From assembly GCF_034350045.1 (NCBI RefSeq), contig NZ_CP133781.1:2882001-2946000 (forward strand): 64,000 nt of DNA, read 5' to 3'. Positions 28,792 to 37,666 of this stretch are shown here, piece after piece (the first letter of the stretch is position 1; each line of letters starts with the position of its first letter). The translations under genes and the position numbers were made by a program. The notes under the pieces were generated by a model, which was not told the DNA's origin, did no database searches, and saw only the letters and a program-made list of their open reading frames with translations. This DNA comes from Pseudomonas sp. CCI4.2. GTDB lineage: Bacteria; Pseudomonadota; Gammaproteobacteria; Pseudomonadales; Pseudomonadaceae.

Positions 28792-28910
28792 TGCGAGTTC
28801 CTGACGTGAACGGTGGATGCCAGCGATTGTCGCACGGGAGCCACCTGAAGCTGGAGCTTGCAGACCGTTATGACAGACAATCATCCGCTTCAGTGTTTAG
28901 AGAGCCGGGC

Positions 28911-30044
28911 ATGAGAGCCTCCTGGGATATTTTTTGCAGCGTTGTGGATAACTACGGCGACATCGGCGTGACGTGGCGCCTGGCCCGGCAACTGGCTGCC
29001 GAGCACGGCTTCGCGGTTCGATTGTGGGTCGATGATCTGCAACCGTTTGCCCGTTTATGCCCTGGCGCCGATGTCACTGCGGCACAGCAATGGCAGGACG
29101 GCGTGAGCGTCTGTCACTGGAGCAAAGACTGGCAGCAGACCGAAGTAGCAGATGTAGTCATTGAAGCCTTTGCCTGTCGCCTACCGCCGGCTTACTTCGA
29201 CGCGATGCCCCAGTGCTCGCGACCACCGCTGTGGCTGAATCTGGAATACCTGAGCGCGGAGCAATGGGTGTCAGGTTGCCATGCGCTGCCGTCGCCGCAA
29301 CCCAATGGCCTGCGCAAGATTTTCTTCTTTCCCGGGTTTCGCCCAGACACGGGCGGCTTGCTGCGCGAAGCGGGCTTGCTGGACCAGCGTCATGCGTTCC
29401 AGCTCGATCCATTGGCGCGGCAGGCTTTCCTGCAAGGGCTGGGTGTCGAACCCGCGGACAACGCTCGGCTGATCTCGCTGTTTGCGTACGAGAACCCGGG
29501 ACTAGCCAGTTGGTTGGACGTGTTGGCGGCAGACACTCGGCCGACTCACCTGCTGGTGCCAGAAGGACGAATTCTCGGCGATGTACAGCGTTGGCTCGAC
29601 GTCGATGGTCTCTGCGCGGGCGCGCTGGAACGGCGCGGCGCAGTGACCGTGCAGATTTTACCCTTCGTTCGACAAGAGGATTACGACCGACTGCTGTGGA
29701 GCTGCGATTTCAACGCGGTGCGCGGCGAGGACTCATTCGTCCGTGCGCAATGGGCCGGTCGACCGCTGCTTTGGCATATCTATGAGCAAGACGACGATGC
29801 GCATTGGGTCAAGCTCGACGCGTTTCTTGAGCTTTACCTCAATGGCCTGTCGCCAGACGCTAGCCAAGCATTAAAGAGCGTGTGGCGGGCCTGGAACAGC
29901 GGTATTGAAATGGGGCCGCGCTGGTTTGAGCTGCAACTACACTGGCCTGAGGTCAATGAACACGCTGAGCGTTGGTGTCTGGAACAGGCGTTGCAGGCCG
30001 ATCTTGCCGCGGCGCTAGTAAGGTTTTATGTAAATTGGCTATGA
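28911..30044 (+). CDS. earP: EF-P arginine rhamnosyltransferase
   Basis: EarP transfers L-rhamnose from dTDP-L-rhamnose to Arg32 of EF-P, which activates EF-P for proline-rich translation. The protein has 377 residues, as expected. The N-terminal [16 protein letters not shown] carries Asp13 and Asp17, known catalytic residues of the P. aeruginosa enzyme. The GT-B fold ends with [10 protein letters not shown]. The ATG at 28911 follows agagag; longer frames extend into noise. efp follows 47 bp downstream, the standard pair. The dTDP-rhamnose genes are outside the window. Confidence 0.95.
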   Translation: MRASWDIFCSVVDNYGDIGVTWRLARQLAAEHGFAVRLWVDDLQPFARLCPGADVTAAQQWQDGVSVCHWSKDWQQTEVADVVIEAFACRLPPAYFDAMPQCSRPPLWLNLEYLSAEQWVSGCHALPSPQPNGLRKIFFFPGFRPDTGGLLREAGLLDQRHAFQLDPLARQAFLQGLGVEPADNARLISLFAYENPGLASWLDVLAADTRPTHLLVPEGRILGDVQRWLDVDGLCAGALERRGAVTVQILPFVRQEDYDRLLWSCDFNAVRGEDSFVRAQWAGRPLLWHIYEQDDDAHWVKLDAFLELYLNGLSPDASQALKSVWRAWNSGIEMGPRWFELQLHWPEVNEHAERWCLEQALQADLAAALVRFYVNWL

Positions 30045-30091
30045 TACGCGGCCTAGATTTTTGTAAATCCATCCAAATTCGGATATTCGTA

Positions 30092-30661
30092 ATGAAAACT
30101 GGTAAAGAACTCAAGCCCGGCACAGTGATTAAGCTCGAAAATGACCCTTGGTTGGTTCAGAAAGCTGAATTCACCAAGTCTGGTCGTAACAGCGCAATCA
30201 TGAAGACCAAGTTGAAGAACCTGTTGACCGGTTACAAGACCGAGATCGTATACAGCGCTGACGACAAACTGGAAGACGTGATCCTTGACCGTAAAGAAGC
30301 GTCGCTGTCTTTCATCAGCGGTGACACTTACACGTTCATGGACACCACTGACTACACCATGTACGAGCTGAACGCTGAAGACCTTGAAGCGGTTCTGCCG
30401 TTCATCGAAGAAGGCATGACTGACGTCTGCGAAGCCATCTTCTTTGAAGATCGTCTGGTATCGGTTGAATTGCCGACCACGATCGTCCGTGAAGTTGACT
30501 ACACCGAAGGTTCCGCTCGTGGCGACACGTCGGGCAAAGTCATGAAGCCAGCCAAGCTGAAAAACGGCACTGAGCTGAGCGTTGCTGACTTCGTTAACAT
30601 CGGTGACAAGATCGAAATCGACACCCGTGACGGCGGTTCGTACAAAGGTCGCGCTAAATAA
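30092..30661 (+). CDS. efp: Translation elongation factor P
   Basis: The 189-residue EF-P rescues ribosomes stalled at polyproline. The modified loop KSGRNSA has Arg at position 32, which matches the EarP rhamnosylation type and not the lysylated type of E. coli. The three beta-barrel domains are complete. The start at 30092 is the canonical [13 protein letters not shown] putative -10 (TATGAT, 30040-30045) overlaps the end of earP, so efp may also have its own promoter. A strong terminator follows. Confidence 0.97.
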   Translation: MKTGKELKPGTVIKLENDPWLVQKAEFTKSGRNSAIMKTKLKNLLTGYKTEIVYSADDKLEDVILDRKEASLSFISGDTYTFMDTTDYTMYELNAEDLEAVLPFIEEGMTDVCEAIFFEDRLVSVELPTTIVREVDYTEGSARGDTSGKVMKPAKLKNGTELSVADFVNIGDKIEIDTRDGGSYKGRAK

Positions 30662-30685
30662 GCGCAATCTTTTATCGCTGCAACG

Positions 30686-30717
30686 AAAAAACCCGACCAT
30701 AGCGTCGGGTTTTTTTG
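30686..30717 (+). terminator. Rho-independent terminator of efp
   Basis: AAAAAACCCGAC and GTCGGGTTTTTTT form the stem and T tail. Confidence 0.92.
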
Positions 30718-30754
30718 TGCGTTCGTCATGCCATTCAGCATGAGAACCAAAGGG

Positions 30755-31174
30755 TCAAACGGTGACGTGCAGACGTACGTCAACGTTGCCACGCGTGGCA
30801 TTGGAGTACGGGCAGACCACGTGCGCAGCATCGACCAGTGTTTGTGCCGCGGCCTGTTCAAGACCTGGCAGGCTGATGTGCAGGTCAATGTCCAAACCGA
30901 AACCGCCTGGGATCTGGCCGATGCCAACATGGGCAGTGATCGAAGCGTCTGCTGGGATCGAGGCTTTGGTTTGGCTGGCGACGAATTTCAGCGCGCCGAT
31001 GAAGCAAGCCGAGTAACCGGCAGCGAACAGCTGCTCAGGGTTGGTGGCTGCGCCGCCAGCACCGCCGAGTTCTTTCGGGGTCGCCAGTTTGACGTCGAGG
31101 ATGTTGTCGCTGGAAACAGCACGGCCATCACGGCCACCGGTAGCGGTTGCAACTGCGGTGTAGAGAGTGTCCAT
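30755..31174 (-). CDS. ohr: Organic hydroperoxide resistance protein
   Basis: Ohr is a 139-residue thiol peroxidase that reduces organic and lipid hydroperoxides with lipoyl-protein electrons. The two catalytic Cys are present, Cys57 in GYSACFIGAL and Cys121 in AHVVCPYSN, together with NPEQLFAAGY. The ATG follows gagg. It lies downstream of ohrR on the same strand, with candidate operators between the two genes. Confidence 0.95.
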   Translation of the reverse strand: MDTLYTAVATATGGRDGRAVSSDNILDVKLATPKELGGAGGAATNPEQLFAAGYSACFIGALKFVASQTKASIPADASITAHVGIGQIPGGFGLDIDLHISLPGLEQAAAQTLVDAAHVVCPYSNATRGNVDVRLHVTV

Positions 31175-31257
31175 GGTTAAAGCCTCGCGTCGATGTAGGG
31201 TTTGTCGCGCTAAATGTTTGCGCGCTAACTAGTGCGAGGTGAATGTATCGCGCAAGT

Positions 31258-31277
31258 ATTTAGCGCGCAAGCTAAAT
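31258..31277. promoter_or_regulatory. Candidate OhrR operator upstream of ohr
   Basis: ATTTAGC-gcgcaa-GCTAAAT is a perfect inverted repeat about 85 bp before ohr. Related half sites (tcgcgctaaat, ttgcgcgctaac) lie at about 31204-31229. Confidence 0.6.
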
Positions 31278-31324
31278 TTTGCATAAGAGGCGTGCGGACA
31301 AATTTCAGCAGCGCTGAACGGGGT

Positions 31325-31795
31325 CTATAAGGTGTCGTGCAGGTTCCCGCGCACTGCGATGAGGTCGGCTTGCATCAGTTTCAACTTAGCGAGGGTCATC
31401 CCGGACGCGCCGAGGATGCAGGATGGAATCGTTTTGGCTTTTTCGCGCAGGTTTCGGCCTCGCTCGGTCAAGTGCAGCAGTACCACCCGTTCATCTTCCT
31501 TGCTCCGGGTCCGGCTCAGCAGCCCTTCCACTTCCAAACGTTTAAGCAGCGGCGTCAGTGAGCCAGGGTCGGTCAACAGCCGAGTACTGACGTCGCCTAC
31601 CGTCAGGCCGTCGCGCTCCCACAGCACCATCATTGCCAAGTACTGCGGGTACGTAAGCCCAAGCGCCTGCAGCAGCGGCTTGTAAACCTTGGTCATCATC
31701 AAGGACGTCGAATACAGGGCGAAGCACAGCTGACTGTCGAGCAGCAGGTGATCGTACGTCCCCGCATCGTTGGTGGAGTGGTCGTCAGTGCTCAT
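31325..31795 (-). CDS. ohrR: MarR-family hydroperoxide sensor
   Basis: OhrR represses ohr until organic hydroperoxide oxidises its N-terminal Cys. The 156-residue protein has this Cys at position 24 in [11 protein letters not shown]. The winged helix is [25 protein letters not shown], quoted here as [11 protein letters not shown] and [13 protein letters not shown], and the wing is [17 protein letters not shown]. The start follows gagg. It sits directly upstream of ohr on the same strand. Confidence 0.93.
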   Translation of the reverse strand: MSTDDHSTNDAGTYDHLLLDSQLCFALYSTSLMMTKVYKPLLQALGLTYPQYLAMMVLWERDGLTVGDVSTRLLTDPGSLTPLLKRLEVEGLLSRTRSKEDERVVLLHLTERGRNLREKAKTIPSCILGASGMTLAKLKLMQADLIAVRGNLHDTL

Positions 31796-31996
31796 GGGAA
31801 ATCCTCTGTATCAGGGGTGCATTAATTTAGTGCTGCAGTGTTTAATGCGCCAGATAAATTATCAGTACAGACACAGTTCCACAGACGTTCATCAACCGTG
31901 AAGCCTGCATTCAGTAAATGCTAAGTAATTAGCGCCAGCCTTGCGTTTCCTGCCTGGGCCGGACTGCGTAGCATGCGCGCATGAGTTGATTGGGGT

Positions 31997-32749
31997 GTGG
32001 GCGTGATCGAAATCGTGATGTTTGTAGGGTTCGGCGCTGCCATGGGGACGCTAGGTGGGTTGTTTGGCATCGGCGGCGGCTTGGTGGCCATTCCCGTGCT
32101 TGGGGTGTTGTTTGGCCTTGACCAGCAACTGGCGCAAGGCACTGCGTTACTCATGGTGTTGCCCAACGTACTGTTGGCCTTGTGGCGTTATAACCAGCGC
32201 AATCGCATTTCTCTTCGTAATGCGCTGATGCTGATTATTCCAAGCTTTTGCCTGGCCTGGATTACATCGTTGTGGGCGGTGCGGCTAGACCCGCACAGCA
32301 TGCGGCTGGCGTTTGTGGGCTTTTTGATCGTATTGACCTTGTTCAACCTGATCCAGATGGTCTGGCGTAGTGGCGGCGCCAGCACTGAACTGCGTCACGC
32401 CAAATGGTTATGGGTGTTGGGTCTGGGTTCGGGTGTCACCGGCGGATTGTTTGGCGTCGGTGGAGGGGTTATTGCTACGCCGATCCTGACCGGCGTTTTT
32501 GGCGCAACCCAAGTCGTCGCTCAAGGGCTGGCGCTGGCCTTGGCGACCCCCAGCACCACGATCACCTTGGTCACCTACGCAGTGCATGGACACGTCAATT
32601 GGCACATGGGCATCCCTTTGGCCGTCGGCGGTCTGGCCAGCATCAGTTGGGGCGTAAGGCTTGCGCACTCACTGCCGGAAAGACTGCTGCGGACGCTGTT
32701 TTGCGGTTTTCTAGTGGTCTGCGCGGTGGTGCTTGGGTTTAAAGTCTAA
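31997..32749 (+). CDS. TauE/SafE-family sulfite exporter-like permease
   Basis: A 250-residue inner-membrane protein with about eight segments. It contains the two family repeats GGLFGIGGGLVAIPVLG and GGLFGVGGGVIATPILTG, the normal architecture. Members export sulfite, sulfoacetate or related anions; the substrate is not readable here. The GTG at 31997 is used; a second GTG six bases on is also possible. It lies 34 bp ahead of ycaQ on the same strand. Confidence 0.85.
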   Translation: MGVIEIVMFVGFGAAMGTLGGLFGIGGGLVAIPVLGVLFGLDQQLAQGTALLMVLPNVLLALWRYNQRNRISLRNALMLIIPSFCLAWITSLWAVRLDPHSMRLAFVGFLIVLTLFNLIQMVWRSGGASTELRHAKWLWVLGLGSGVTGGLFGVGGGVIATPILTGVFGATQVVAQGLALALATPSTTITLVTYAVHGHVNWHMGIPLAVGGLASISWGVRLAHSLPERLLRTLFCGFLVVCAVVLGFKV

Positions 32750-32783
32750 AGCTTAAAGCTTTCGTAGCTACCAGGAGGCCTGA

Positions 32784-34001
32784 ATGTCCGCAGAACTCTC
32801 GCTCAAACAAGCACGCCGTCTCGCGCTGGCCGCTCAAGGATTCACAGGGCGTCAGCCGCCTGCGTCGATCAAGGCCTCCCACGTCAATCAGTTGATCGAG
32901 CGCCTGGGGATCTTGCAGATTGATTCGGTTAACGCGTTAGTGCGCTCGCATTACTTGCCGTTGTTTTCTCGTTTGGGCAATTATGCCCAGCCATTGTTGG
33001 ATCAAGCCGCGTGGAGCCAAGGCCGTCAGCGCAAGCTTTTCGAGTATTGGGGCCATGAGGCGTCGTTGCTGCCCTTGAGTCTTTATCCCCTGTTGCGATG
33101 GCGCATGCGTCAGGCGTCGCAAGGCGTGGGGATCTATCAGCAAATGGCCAAATTTGGTCGTGAGCAGCAAGCGACCATCGCCAAGGTGTTACAGACGGTT
33201 CGTGAGCAAGGTGCGTTGGGTGCGGGGAGTCTGAGCACTCGCCAAGAGCGTGCCGGACCTTGGTGGGATTGGAGCGCCGAGAAGCACGCGCTGGAATGGT
33301 TGTTCGCGGCGGGGGAGGTGACGGTCTCCGGACGTCGCGGATTCGAGCGTTTGTATGACGTCCCGGAACGGGTGCTGCCGGCAGCGACTCTTGATCATCC
33401 AGACATCAGCGAAGGTGAGGCGCAACGCGGGTTGTTGTTGCACGCCGCCACGGCGTTGGGCGTCGGCACCGATAAGGATTTGCGCGATTATTTTCGTCTG
33501 GCCCCGGCGCAGAGTCGTTCGGGATTGGCGCAACTGGTCGAGGCCGGGGCGTTGCAGATGGTTCAAGTGCAAGGCTGGCGCCAGCCGGCGTATTGCCTGC
33601 CAGAGCAAAAACTGCCGCGCAAGGTGAGCGCCAGCGCCCTGCTGTCGCCGTTCGATTCGCTAATTTGGGAACGCAGTCGTACTGAGCGGCTGTTCGACTT
33701 TCGCTATCGTCTGGAAATCTACACCCCACAAGACAAACGTGTTTACGGCTACTACGTGCTGCCGTTTTTGCACAACGAACGAATCGCTGCTCGTGTGGAC
33801 CTGCGTGCCGAACGTGTTCTCGGACGGCTGGCGGTGCATGCGGTGCATGAAGAAGAGAAGGGCCTGGACGAAGAGGGGATGTTGGCCTTGGCTAAAAACC
33901 TCCGGCAAATGGCCGACTGGCTCGGCTTGGCGCAGGTGCAGATCAACTGCCAGCGCGCCAGTGCGGCGCGCTTGCGGGTGGCGTTTTTGAGTTTACTGTA
34001 G
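32784..34001 (+). CDS. ycaQ: YcaQ-type DNA glycosylase (interstrand cross-link repair)
   Basis: A 405-residue winged-helix protein of the HTH_42 family. E. coli YcaQ (AlkX) unhooks interstrand DNA cross-links and removes N7-alkylated bases. The catalytic QxD motif appears as LGILQIDSVN near residue 46. Further conserved parts are FEYWGHEASLLP and LLSPFDSLIWERSRTERLF. The start follows aggagg. The last codon and stop lie inside the beginning of a composite repeat, so the original C-terminus may have been altered. Confidence 0.88.
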   Translation: MSAELSLKQARRLALAAQGFTGRQPPASIKASHVNQLIERLGILQIDSVNALVRSHYLPLFSRLGNYAQPLLDQAAWSQGRQRKLFEYWGHEASLLPLSLYPLLRWRMRQASQGVGIYQQMAKFGREQQATIAKVLQTVREQGALGAGSLSTRQERAGPWWDWSAEKHALEWLFAAGEVTVSGRRGFERLYDVPERVLPAATLDHPDISEGEAQRGLLLHAATALGVGTDKDLRDYFRLAPAQSRSGLAQLVEAGALQMVQVQGWRQPAYCLPEQKLPRKVSASALLSPFDSLIWERSRTERLFDFRYRLEIYTPQDKRVYGYYVLPFLHNERIAARVDLRAERVLGRLAVHAVHEEEKGLDEEGMLALAKNLRQMADWLGLAQVQINCQRASAARLRVAFLSLL

Positions 34002-34205
34002 GAGGGTCCGCCACGTCTTCGACGCCGCGCTGTCGCGCAGCAAACTGGGTGGCACTTTGTGTGGTTTGAGGTGCAGGGTGTCAGGACTGAAGCCTTCCCG
34101 AATAAATTCGGTCCCACGGTTTTTGGCGCTGCACAGATTTCTGTAGGAGCTGCCGAAGGCTGCGATAGGTCCGAAGCCCTTTCGCCAACAGGTTGGCTCT
34201 TACAG
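33996..34205 (+). repeat. Composite repeat, copy A (about 210 bp)
   Basis: This is nearly identical to 45207-45416. It has three parts: a head (tgtaggagggtccgccacgt…), a middle (…tcaggactgaagccttcccg…) and a REPIN (tgtaggagctgccgaaggct … ccaacaggttggctcttacag). It overlaps the ycaQ stop codon. Copy A has an intact right end, so it serves as the empty-site model for copy B, which is cut by an IS. Confidence 0.9.
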
Positions 34206-34207
34206 TG

Positions 34208-35560
34208 TTAAGCGCGCGGTCTAACCTGCTTCAAGGTCTCTGCAATTAAAAACGCCAACTCAAGTGACTGGTCGGCGTTCATCCGTGGGTCGCAGTGGGT
34301 GTGATAGCGATCCGACAAGCCGTCTTCAGTGATCGGCCGTGCGCCACCGATGCACTCGGTGACGTTCTGCCCGGTCATCTCGATGTGAATACCACCGGCG
34401 TAAGTGCCTTCGGCCTGGTGCACCTGGAAGAACTCTTTAACCTCATTGAGAATCTGCGCGAAGTCTCGGGTTTTGTAGCCGCTGCTGGCCTTGATCGTAT
34501 TGCCATGCATCGGGTCCGAACTCCAGAGCACTTTGCGACCTTCCCGTTCCACGGCGCGAATCAATTGCGGCAAGTGATCGCCAACCTTGTTCGCCCCCAT
34601 GCGCGCAATGAGGTTCAGGCGGCCGGGGTCATTGCTCGGGTTGAGGATGTCGATCAGCCGGATCAGCGCTTGCGGGTCCATGCTCGGGCCGACTTTTACC
34701 CCGATCGGGTTGTTCACACCGCGCAGGAATTCGACGTGAGCCCCATCCAATTGCCGGGTGCGGTCGCCGATCCAGAGCATATGGGCCGAGCAGTCGTAAT
34801 AATCGTTGGTCAAGCTGTCGCGACGGACGAAGGCTTGTTCGAAGTTCAGCAGCAACGCTTCGTGGGCGGTGAAAAAACTGGTCTCACGCAATTGCGGCGA
34901 AGTGTCCAGGCCGCAGGCGCGCATGAAGGCCAGGGTTTCGTCGATGCGCCCAGCCATTTGGCTGTACTTCTCTGCCAACGCCGAATTGGCGATGAAGTCC
35001 AGGTTCCACTGATGCACCTGATGCAAATCAGCAAAGCCGCCTTGAGCGAATGCACGGAGCAGGTTTAGCGTCGCGGTGGACTGGTGATAAGCCTGCAACA
35101 AACGATCAGGGTCTGGCACGCGGCTTTTTTCATCGAAACCAATGCCGTTGACGATATCGCCACGGTAGGCCGGAAGCGACACGCCGCCGATAGTCTCGTC
35201 GTTGGCCGAGCGCGGTTTGGCGAATTGGCCCGCCATACGCCCGACCTTGACCACCGGACACCCCGCCGCGAACGTCATGACGATTGCCATTTGCAGCAAT
35301 ACTTTGAATGTGTCGCGAATCTTCGCCGCCGAGAACTCGACAAAGCTCTCCGCGCAATCGCCGCCTTGCAGCAAAAACGCCCGACCCTGGGTGACTTCGG
35401 AAAACTGGCGACGCAACTCCCGCGCTTCTCCGGCGAACACCAGCGGCGGATAACCTGCCAGCGTCTGCTCGACCCGCAACAAATGCGCGGCGTCCGGGTA
35501 TTGAGGTTGCTGCTGAACAGGCAGTGCCCGCCAGCTGTCGGGGCTCCAGGGTTGGCTCAT
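34208..35560 (-). CDS. Class II DAHP synthase (3-deoxy-7-phosphoheptulonate synthase)
   Basis: The 450-residue enzyme joins PEP and erythrose-4-phosphate in the first step of the shikimate pathway. It is the plant-like class II type, clear from [38 protein letters not shown] and the metal/PEP region [15 protein letters not shown]. Cys of GGDC and His of DPMHGN are expected metal ligands. The ATG at 35560 gives the usual length; an upstream TTG at 35578 would add six residues. A phenazine-operon PhzC copy is unlikely, as no phz genes are near. Confidence 0.93.
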   Translation of the reverse strand: MSQPWSPDSWRALPVQQQPQYPDAAHLLRVEQTLAGYPPLVFAGEARELRRQFSEVTQGRAFLLQGGDCAESFVEFSAAKIRDTFKVLLQMAIVMTFAAGCPVVKVGRMAGQFAKPRSANDETIGGVSLPAYRGDIVNGIGFDEKSRVPDPDRLLQAYHQSTATLNLLRAFAQGGFADLHQVHQWNLDFIANSALAEKYSQMAGRIDETLAFMRACGLDTSPQLRETSFFTAHEALLLNFEQAFVRRDSLTNDYYDCSAHMLWIGDRTRQLDGAHVEFLRGVNNPIGVKVGPSMDPQALIRLIDILNPSNDPGRLNLIARMGANKVGDHLPQLIRAVEREGRKVLWSSDPMHGNTIKASSGYKTRDFAQILNEVKEFFQVHQAEGTYAGGIHIEMTGQNVTECIGGARPITEDGLSDRYHTHCDPRMNADQSLELAFLIAETLKQVRPRA

Positions 35561-35605
35561 GTTGAAAATCCAGGTCAATGCAGTCGGACCGGCATGTTAA
35601 CAGTC

Positions 35606-35632
35606 CCTGTGTGAGCAGGCTTGCTTGCCAGT
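35606..35632 (+). repeat. Degenerate REP
   Basis: tgtgtgagcaggcttgcttgcc is a mutated form of the gtgggagcaggcttgcctgc REP, located between divergent genes. Confidence 0.6.
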
Positions 35633-35689
35633 GGCTGCACAGACGACAATCCGCGTTCCCCGCTTGCCGCAATGCCGTTAGGAGAAGCA

Positions 35690-36445
35690 ATGACTGAGGA
35701 GCGCGTCGAGCGTTTACTGGCCGAAGTACACGATGCCTTCGGCATGATCCGTGTGCTGGAAGTGGACGAGTATCGATTCCTGGAGTTCGGCGATGCCATC
35801 GAGCAAAGCTGCACGTTCACGGCCGACCCTAGCTGGTTGGAGTACGACTATACCCGTGCAATGTTCATCGCTGCGTTGTGCCATGAAGCGCCGGAAAGTG
35901 CCCTGTTTCTGGGGCTCGGCGCCGGGACGCTGACTCAGGCTTGCCTCAAGTTCCTGCCTCTGGAAGACGTCGAAGCCATCGAGTTGCGCCCGGATGTCCC
36001 GCGTCTGGCTTTCGAGTTTCTTGGGCTGGAGGATGATCCCCGGCTGTACATTCGCATCGGTGATGCCCTGGAGTTGCTCGACAGCGCCGAGTCCGCTGAC
36101 CTGATCTTCGTCGACCTGTACACGGACGTGGGGCCGGGTGTCGGGCATCTGGCCTGGAAATTCCTGGAAAACTGTCAGAAACGTCTGAATCCGGGCGGCT
36201 GGCTGGTGATCAACCAATGGGCGGCCGATGACGGAAAACCGTTGGGCGCGGCGCTTTTGCGTGGGCTTTATCACCGGCATTATTGGGAACTGCCGGTGAA
36301 GGAGGGCAATGTCATCCTGATTGTGCCGGCAGACCTCGAACAGGTTCTCGATATGCAAGCCTTGACCGAGCGTGCAGAAGCCTTGGCTCCGCGCTTGGGT
36401 TATTCACTGCTGCCGTTAATCAAGGTCATTCGCCCGGCAACCTGA
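35690..36445 (+). CDS. Spermidine-synthase-like methyltransferase-fold protein
   Basis: A 251-residue SpeE-like protein. The Rossmann core shows ALFLGLGAGTLTQACLKFLP, VEAIELRPDV and DLIFVDLYTDVGPG, in the order seen in spermidine synthases. The catalytic Asp in the last motif is kept. It lacks the full-length N-terminal beta domain, so true aminopropyl transfer is uncertain. The start follows aggagaag. It stands between divergent DAHP synthase and convergent crotonase genes. Confidence 0.78.
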   Translation: MTEERVERLLAEVHDAFGMIRVLEVDEYRFLEFGDAIEQSCTFTADPSWLEYDYTRAMFIAALCHEAPESALFLGLGAGTLTQACLKFLPLEDVEAIELRPDVPRLAFEFLGLEDDPRLYIRIGDALELLDSAESADLIFVDLYTDVGPGVGHLAWKFLENCQKRLNPGGWLVINQWAADDGKPLGAALLRGLYHRHYWELPVKEGNVILIVPADLEQVLDMQALTERAEALAPRLGYSLLPLIKVIRPAT

Positions 36446-36456
36446 CAACTGCGCGA

Positions 36457-37248
36457 CTAGCGACCTTTGAAGGCGCCGGGTCTGCGTTCCAGCATGGCAT
36501 TGAGTCCTTCCTGTGCGTCTTCGCTGGCCATCAGTTGTCGGGTCAGCGCTGGAAGGTTGTTTGCAGCGGCAGTTTCCCCTTCAAGCAATGCCTGACGCGC
36601 CGACGCGAGCGTGGTGTAGACCCCAAGCGGCGCCTGTTCAGCAATGCGCGTCGCCAATTGCACCGCGCGGGGCAGCAAGTCTTCGCTGGCCATCACTTCC
36701 TGGACCAACCCCATTCGATACGCCTCGTGAGCATCGAACTCATCGCCAGTCAGCAGCCAACGCATGGCGTTACCCCAGCCTGCCCGTTGCGGCAAGCGCA
36801 ACGTGGCGCCGCCGAACGGGAAGATGCCGCGCTGCACCTCCATCTGTGCAAAGCGGGTATTGCTGGCGCAGAGATTGATGTCGCAAGCCAGCATCAGCTC
36901 GATTCCAATAGTGAAGCAATAACCTTGGGCGGCAACAATCACCGGCTTGGTGACCCTGGGTCCGGCGAACACCCCCCACGGGTCGTAACCGCCCTCAGGC
37001 AGCGTCCAGCCGTTGGCCAGTTCAGGACCGGCGCTGACCAGATCCAGCCCGCCAGTGAAGTGCTCGCCATGGGCGTAGACCACCGCGACTCGCGCCGACG
37101 CGTTGCGCTCAAAGTCGCCGTAAGCGAGGCTCAATGCGTTAAGCAGATCGATATCAAACGCGTTGCGCTTGGCAACACGGTCCAATCCGATCAACACGAC
37201 GTGGCCTCGCTGTTCGCGACTGACACGGCCGTTGTTAGAAGAGAGCAT
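36457..37248 (-). CDS. Enoyl-CoA hydratase/isomerase (crotonase) family
   Basis: A 263-residue crotonase-fold protein. The oxyanion-hole segments are VYAHGEHFTGGLDL and AAQGYCFTIGIELMLACDI. The usual catalytic Glu pair is only partly recognisable (QMEVQRGIFPFGG), so the exact reaction (hydration, isomerisation or other) is open. The ATG at 37248 is chosen for its spacing from aagga; another ATG lies six bases upstream. It faces away from deaD. Confidence 0.85.
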   Translation of the reverse strand: MLSSNNGRVSREQRGHVVLIGLDRVAKRNAFDIDLLNALSLAYGDFERNASARVAVVYAHGEHFTGGLDLVSAGPELANGWTLPEGGYDPWGVFAGPRVTKPVIVAAQGYCFTIGIELMLACDINLCASNTRFAQMEVQRGIFPFGGATLRLPQRAGWGNAMRWLLTGDEFDAHEAYRMGLVQEVMASEDLLPRAVQLATRIAEQAPLGVYTTLASARQALLEGETAAANNLPALTRQLMASEDAQEGLNAMLERRPGAFKGR

Positions 37249-37254
37249 GGGCAT

Positions 37255-37666
37255 TGATCCTTGCGCGCTGGGAGTGGGCGAAAGAGCGTCAATCGGTAGC
37301 AGATTAACCGTTTTAGCAGTCCAGCCTAACGATGCCGGGCCTTTGCAAAATAGACACAGACGCGGGTTTGCGCAAAGCGTGTGGCAAAGAGAGGCCCAGT
37401 CGTGGTTGTCTGAAAATAACCCTCACTTTTGTCAGTAATTCCGGTATAGTACGCGCCGGCCTTTAACCGGGCCCTCGTACAGGTATTGCAATTCCCCGAA
37501 GCCAGCTTCGGCTGCTTGTCCGCACTGCGGGCTATCCTTGACGATCCATTCATCCAAACGTTTTCGCAAATCCCCGCCGACAAAGCAGCCAGGGCGACTC
37601 TAGGGTCTTACACGGCACGCGCAGCTTTGGAGCATGGGTCTTTGCGGATGCACTAGAGGCAGACCC
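37255..37666 (+). promoter_or_regulatory. deaD promoter region and long 5' leader
   Basis: No gene is present. A probable -10 (TATAGT, 37445-37450) lies about 215 bp before deaD. The transcribed part would contain the perfect hairpin CCGAAGC-ca-GCTTCGG (37496-37511). Long structured leaders are usual for cold-induced helicase mRNAs. The -35 is weak. Confidence 0.45.

Noticed and set aside
34295..35068. 257-codon plus-strand frame
   Set aside because: It is a shadow of the class II DAHP synthase gene.
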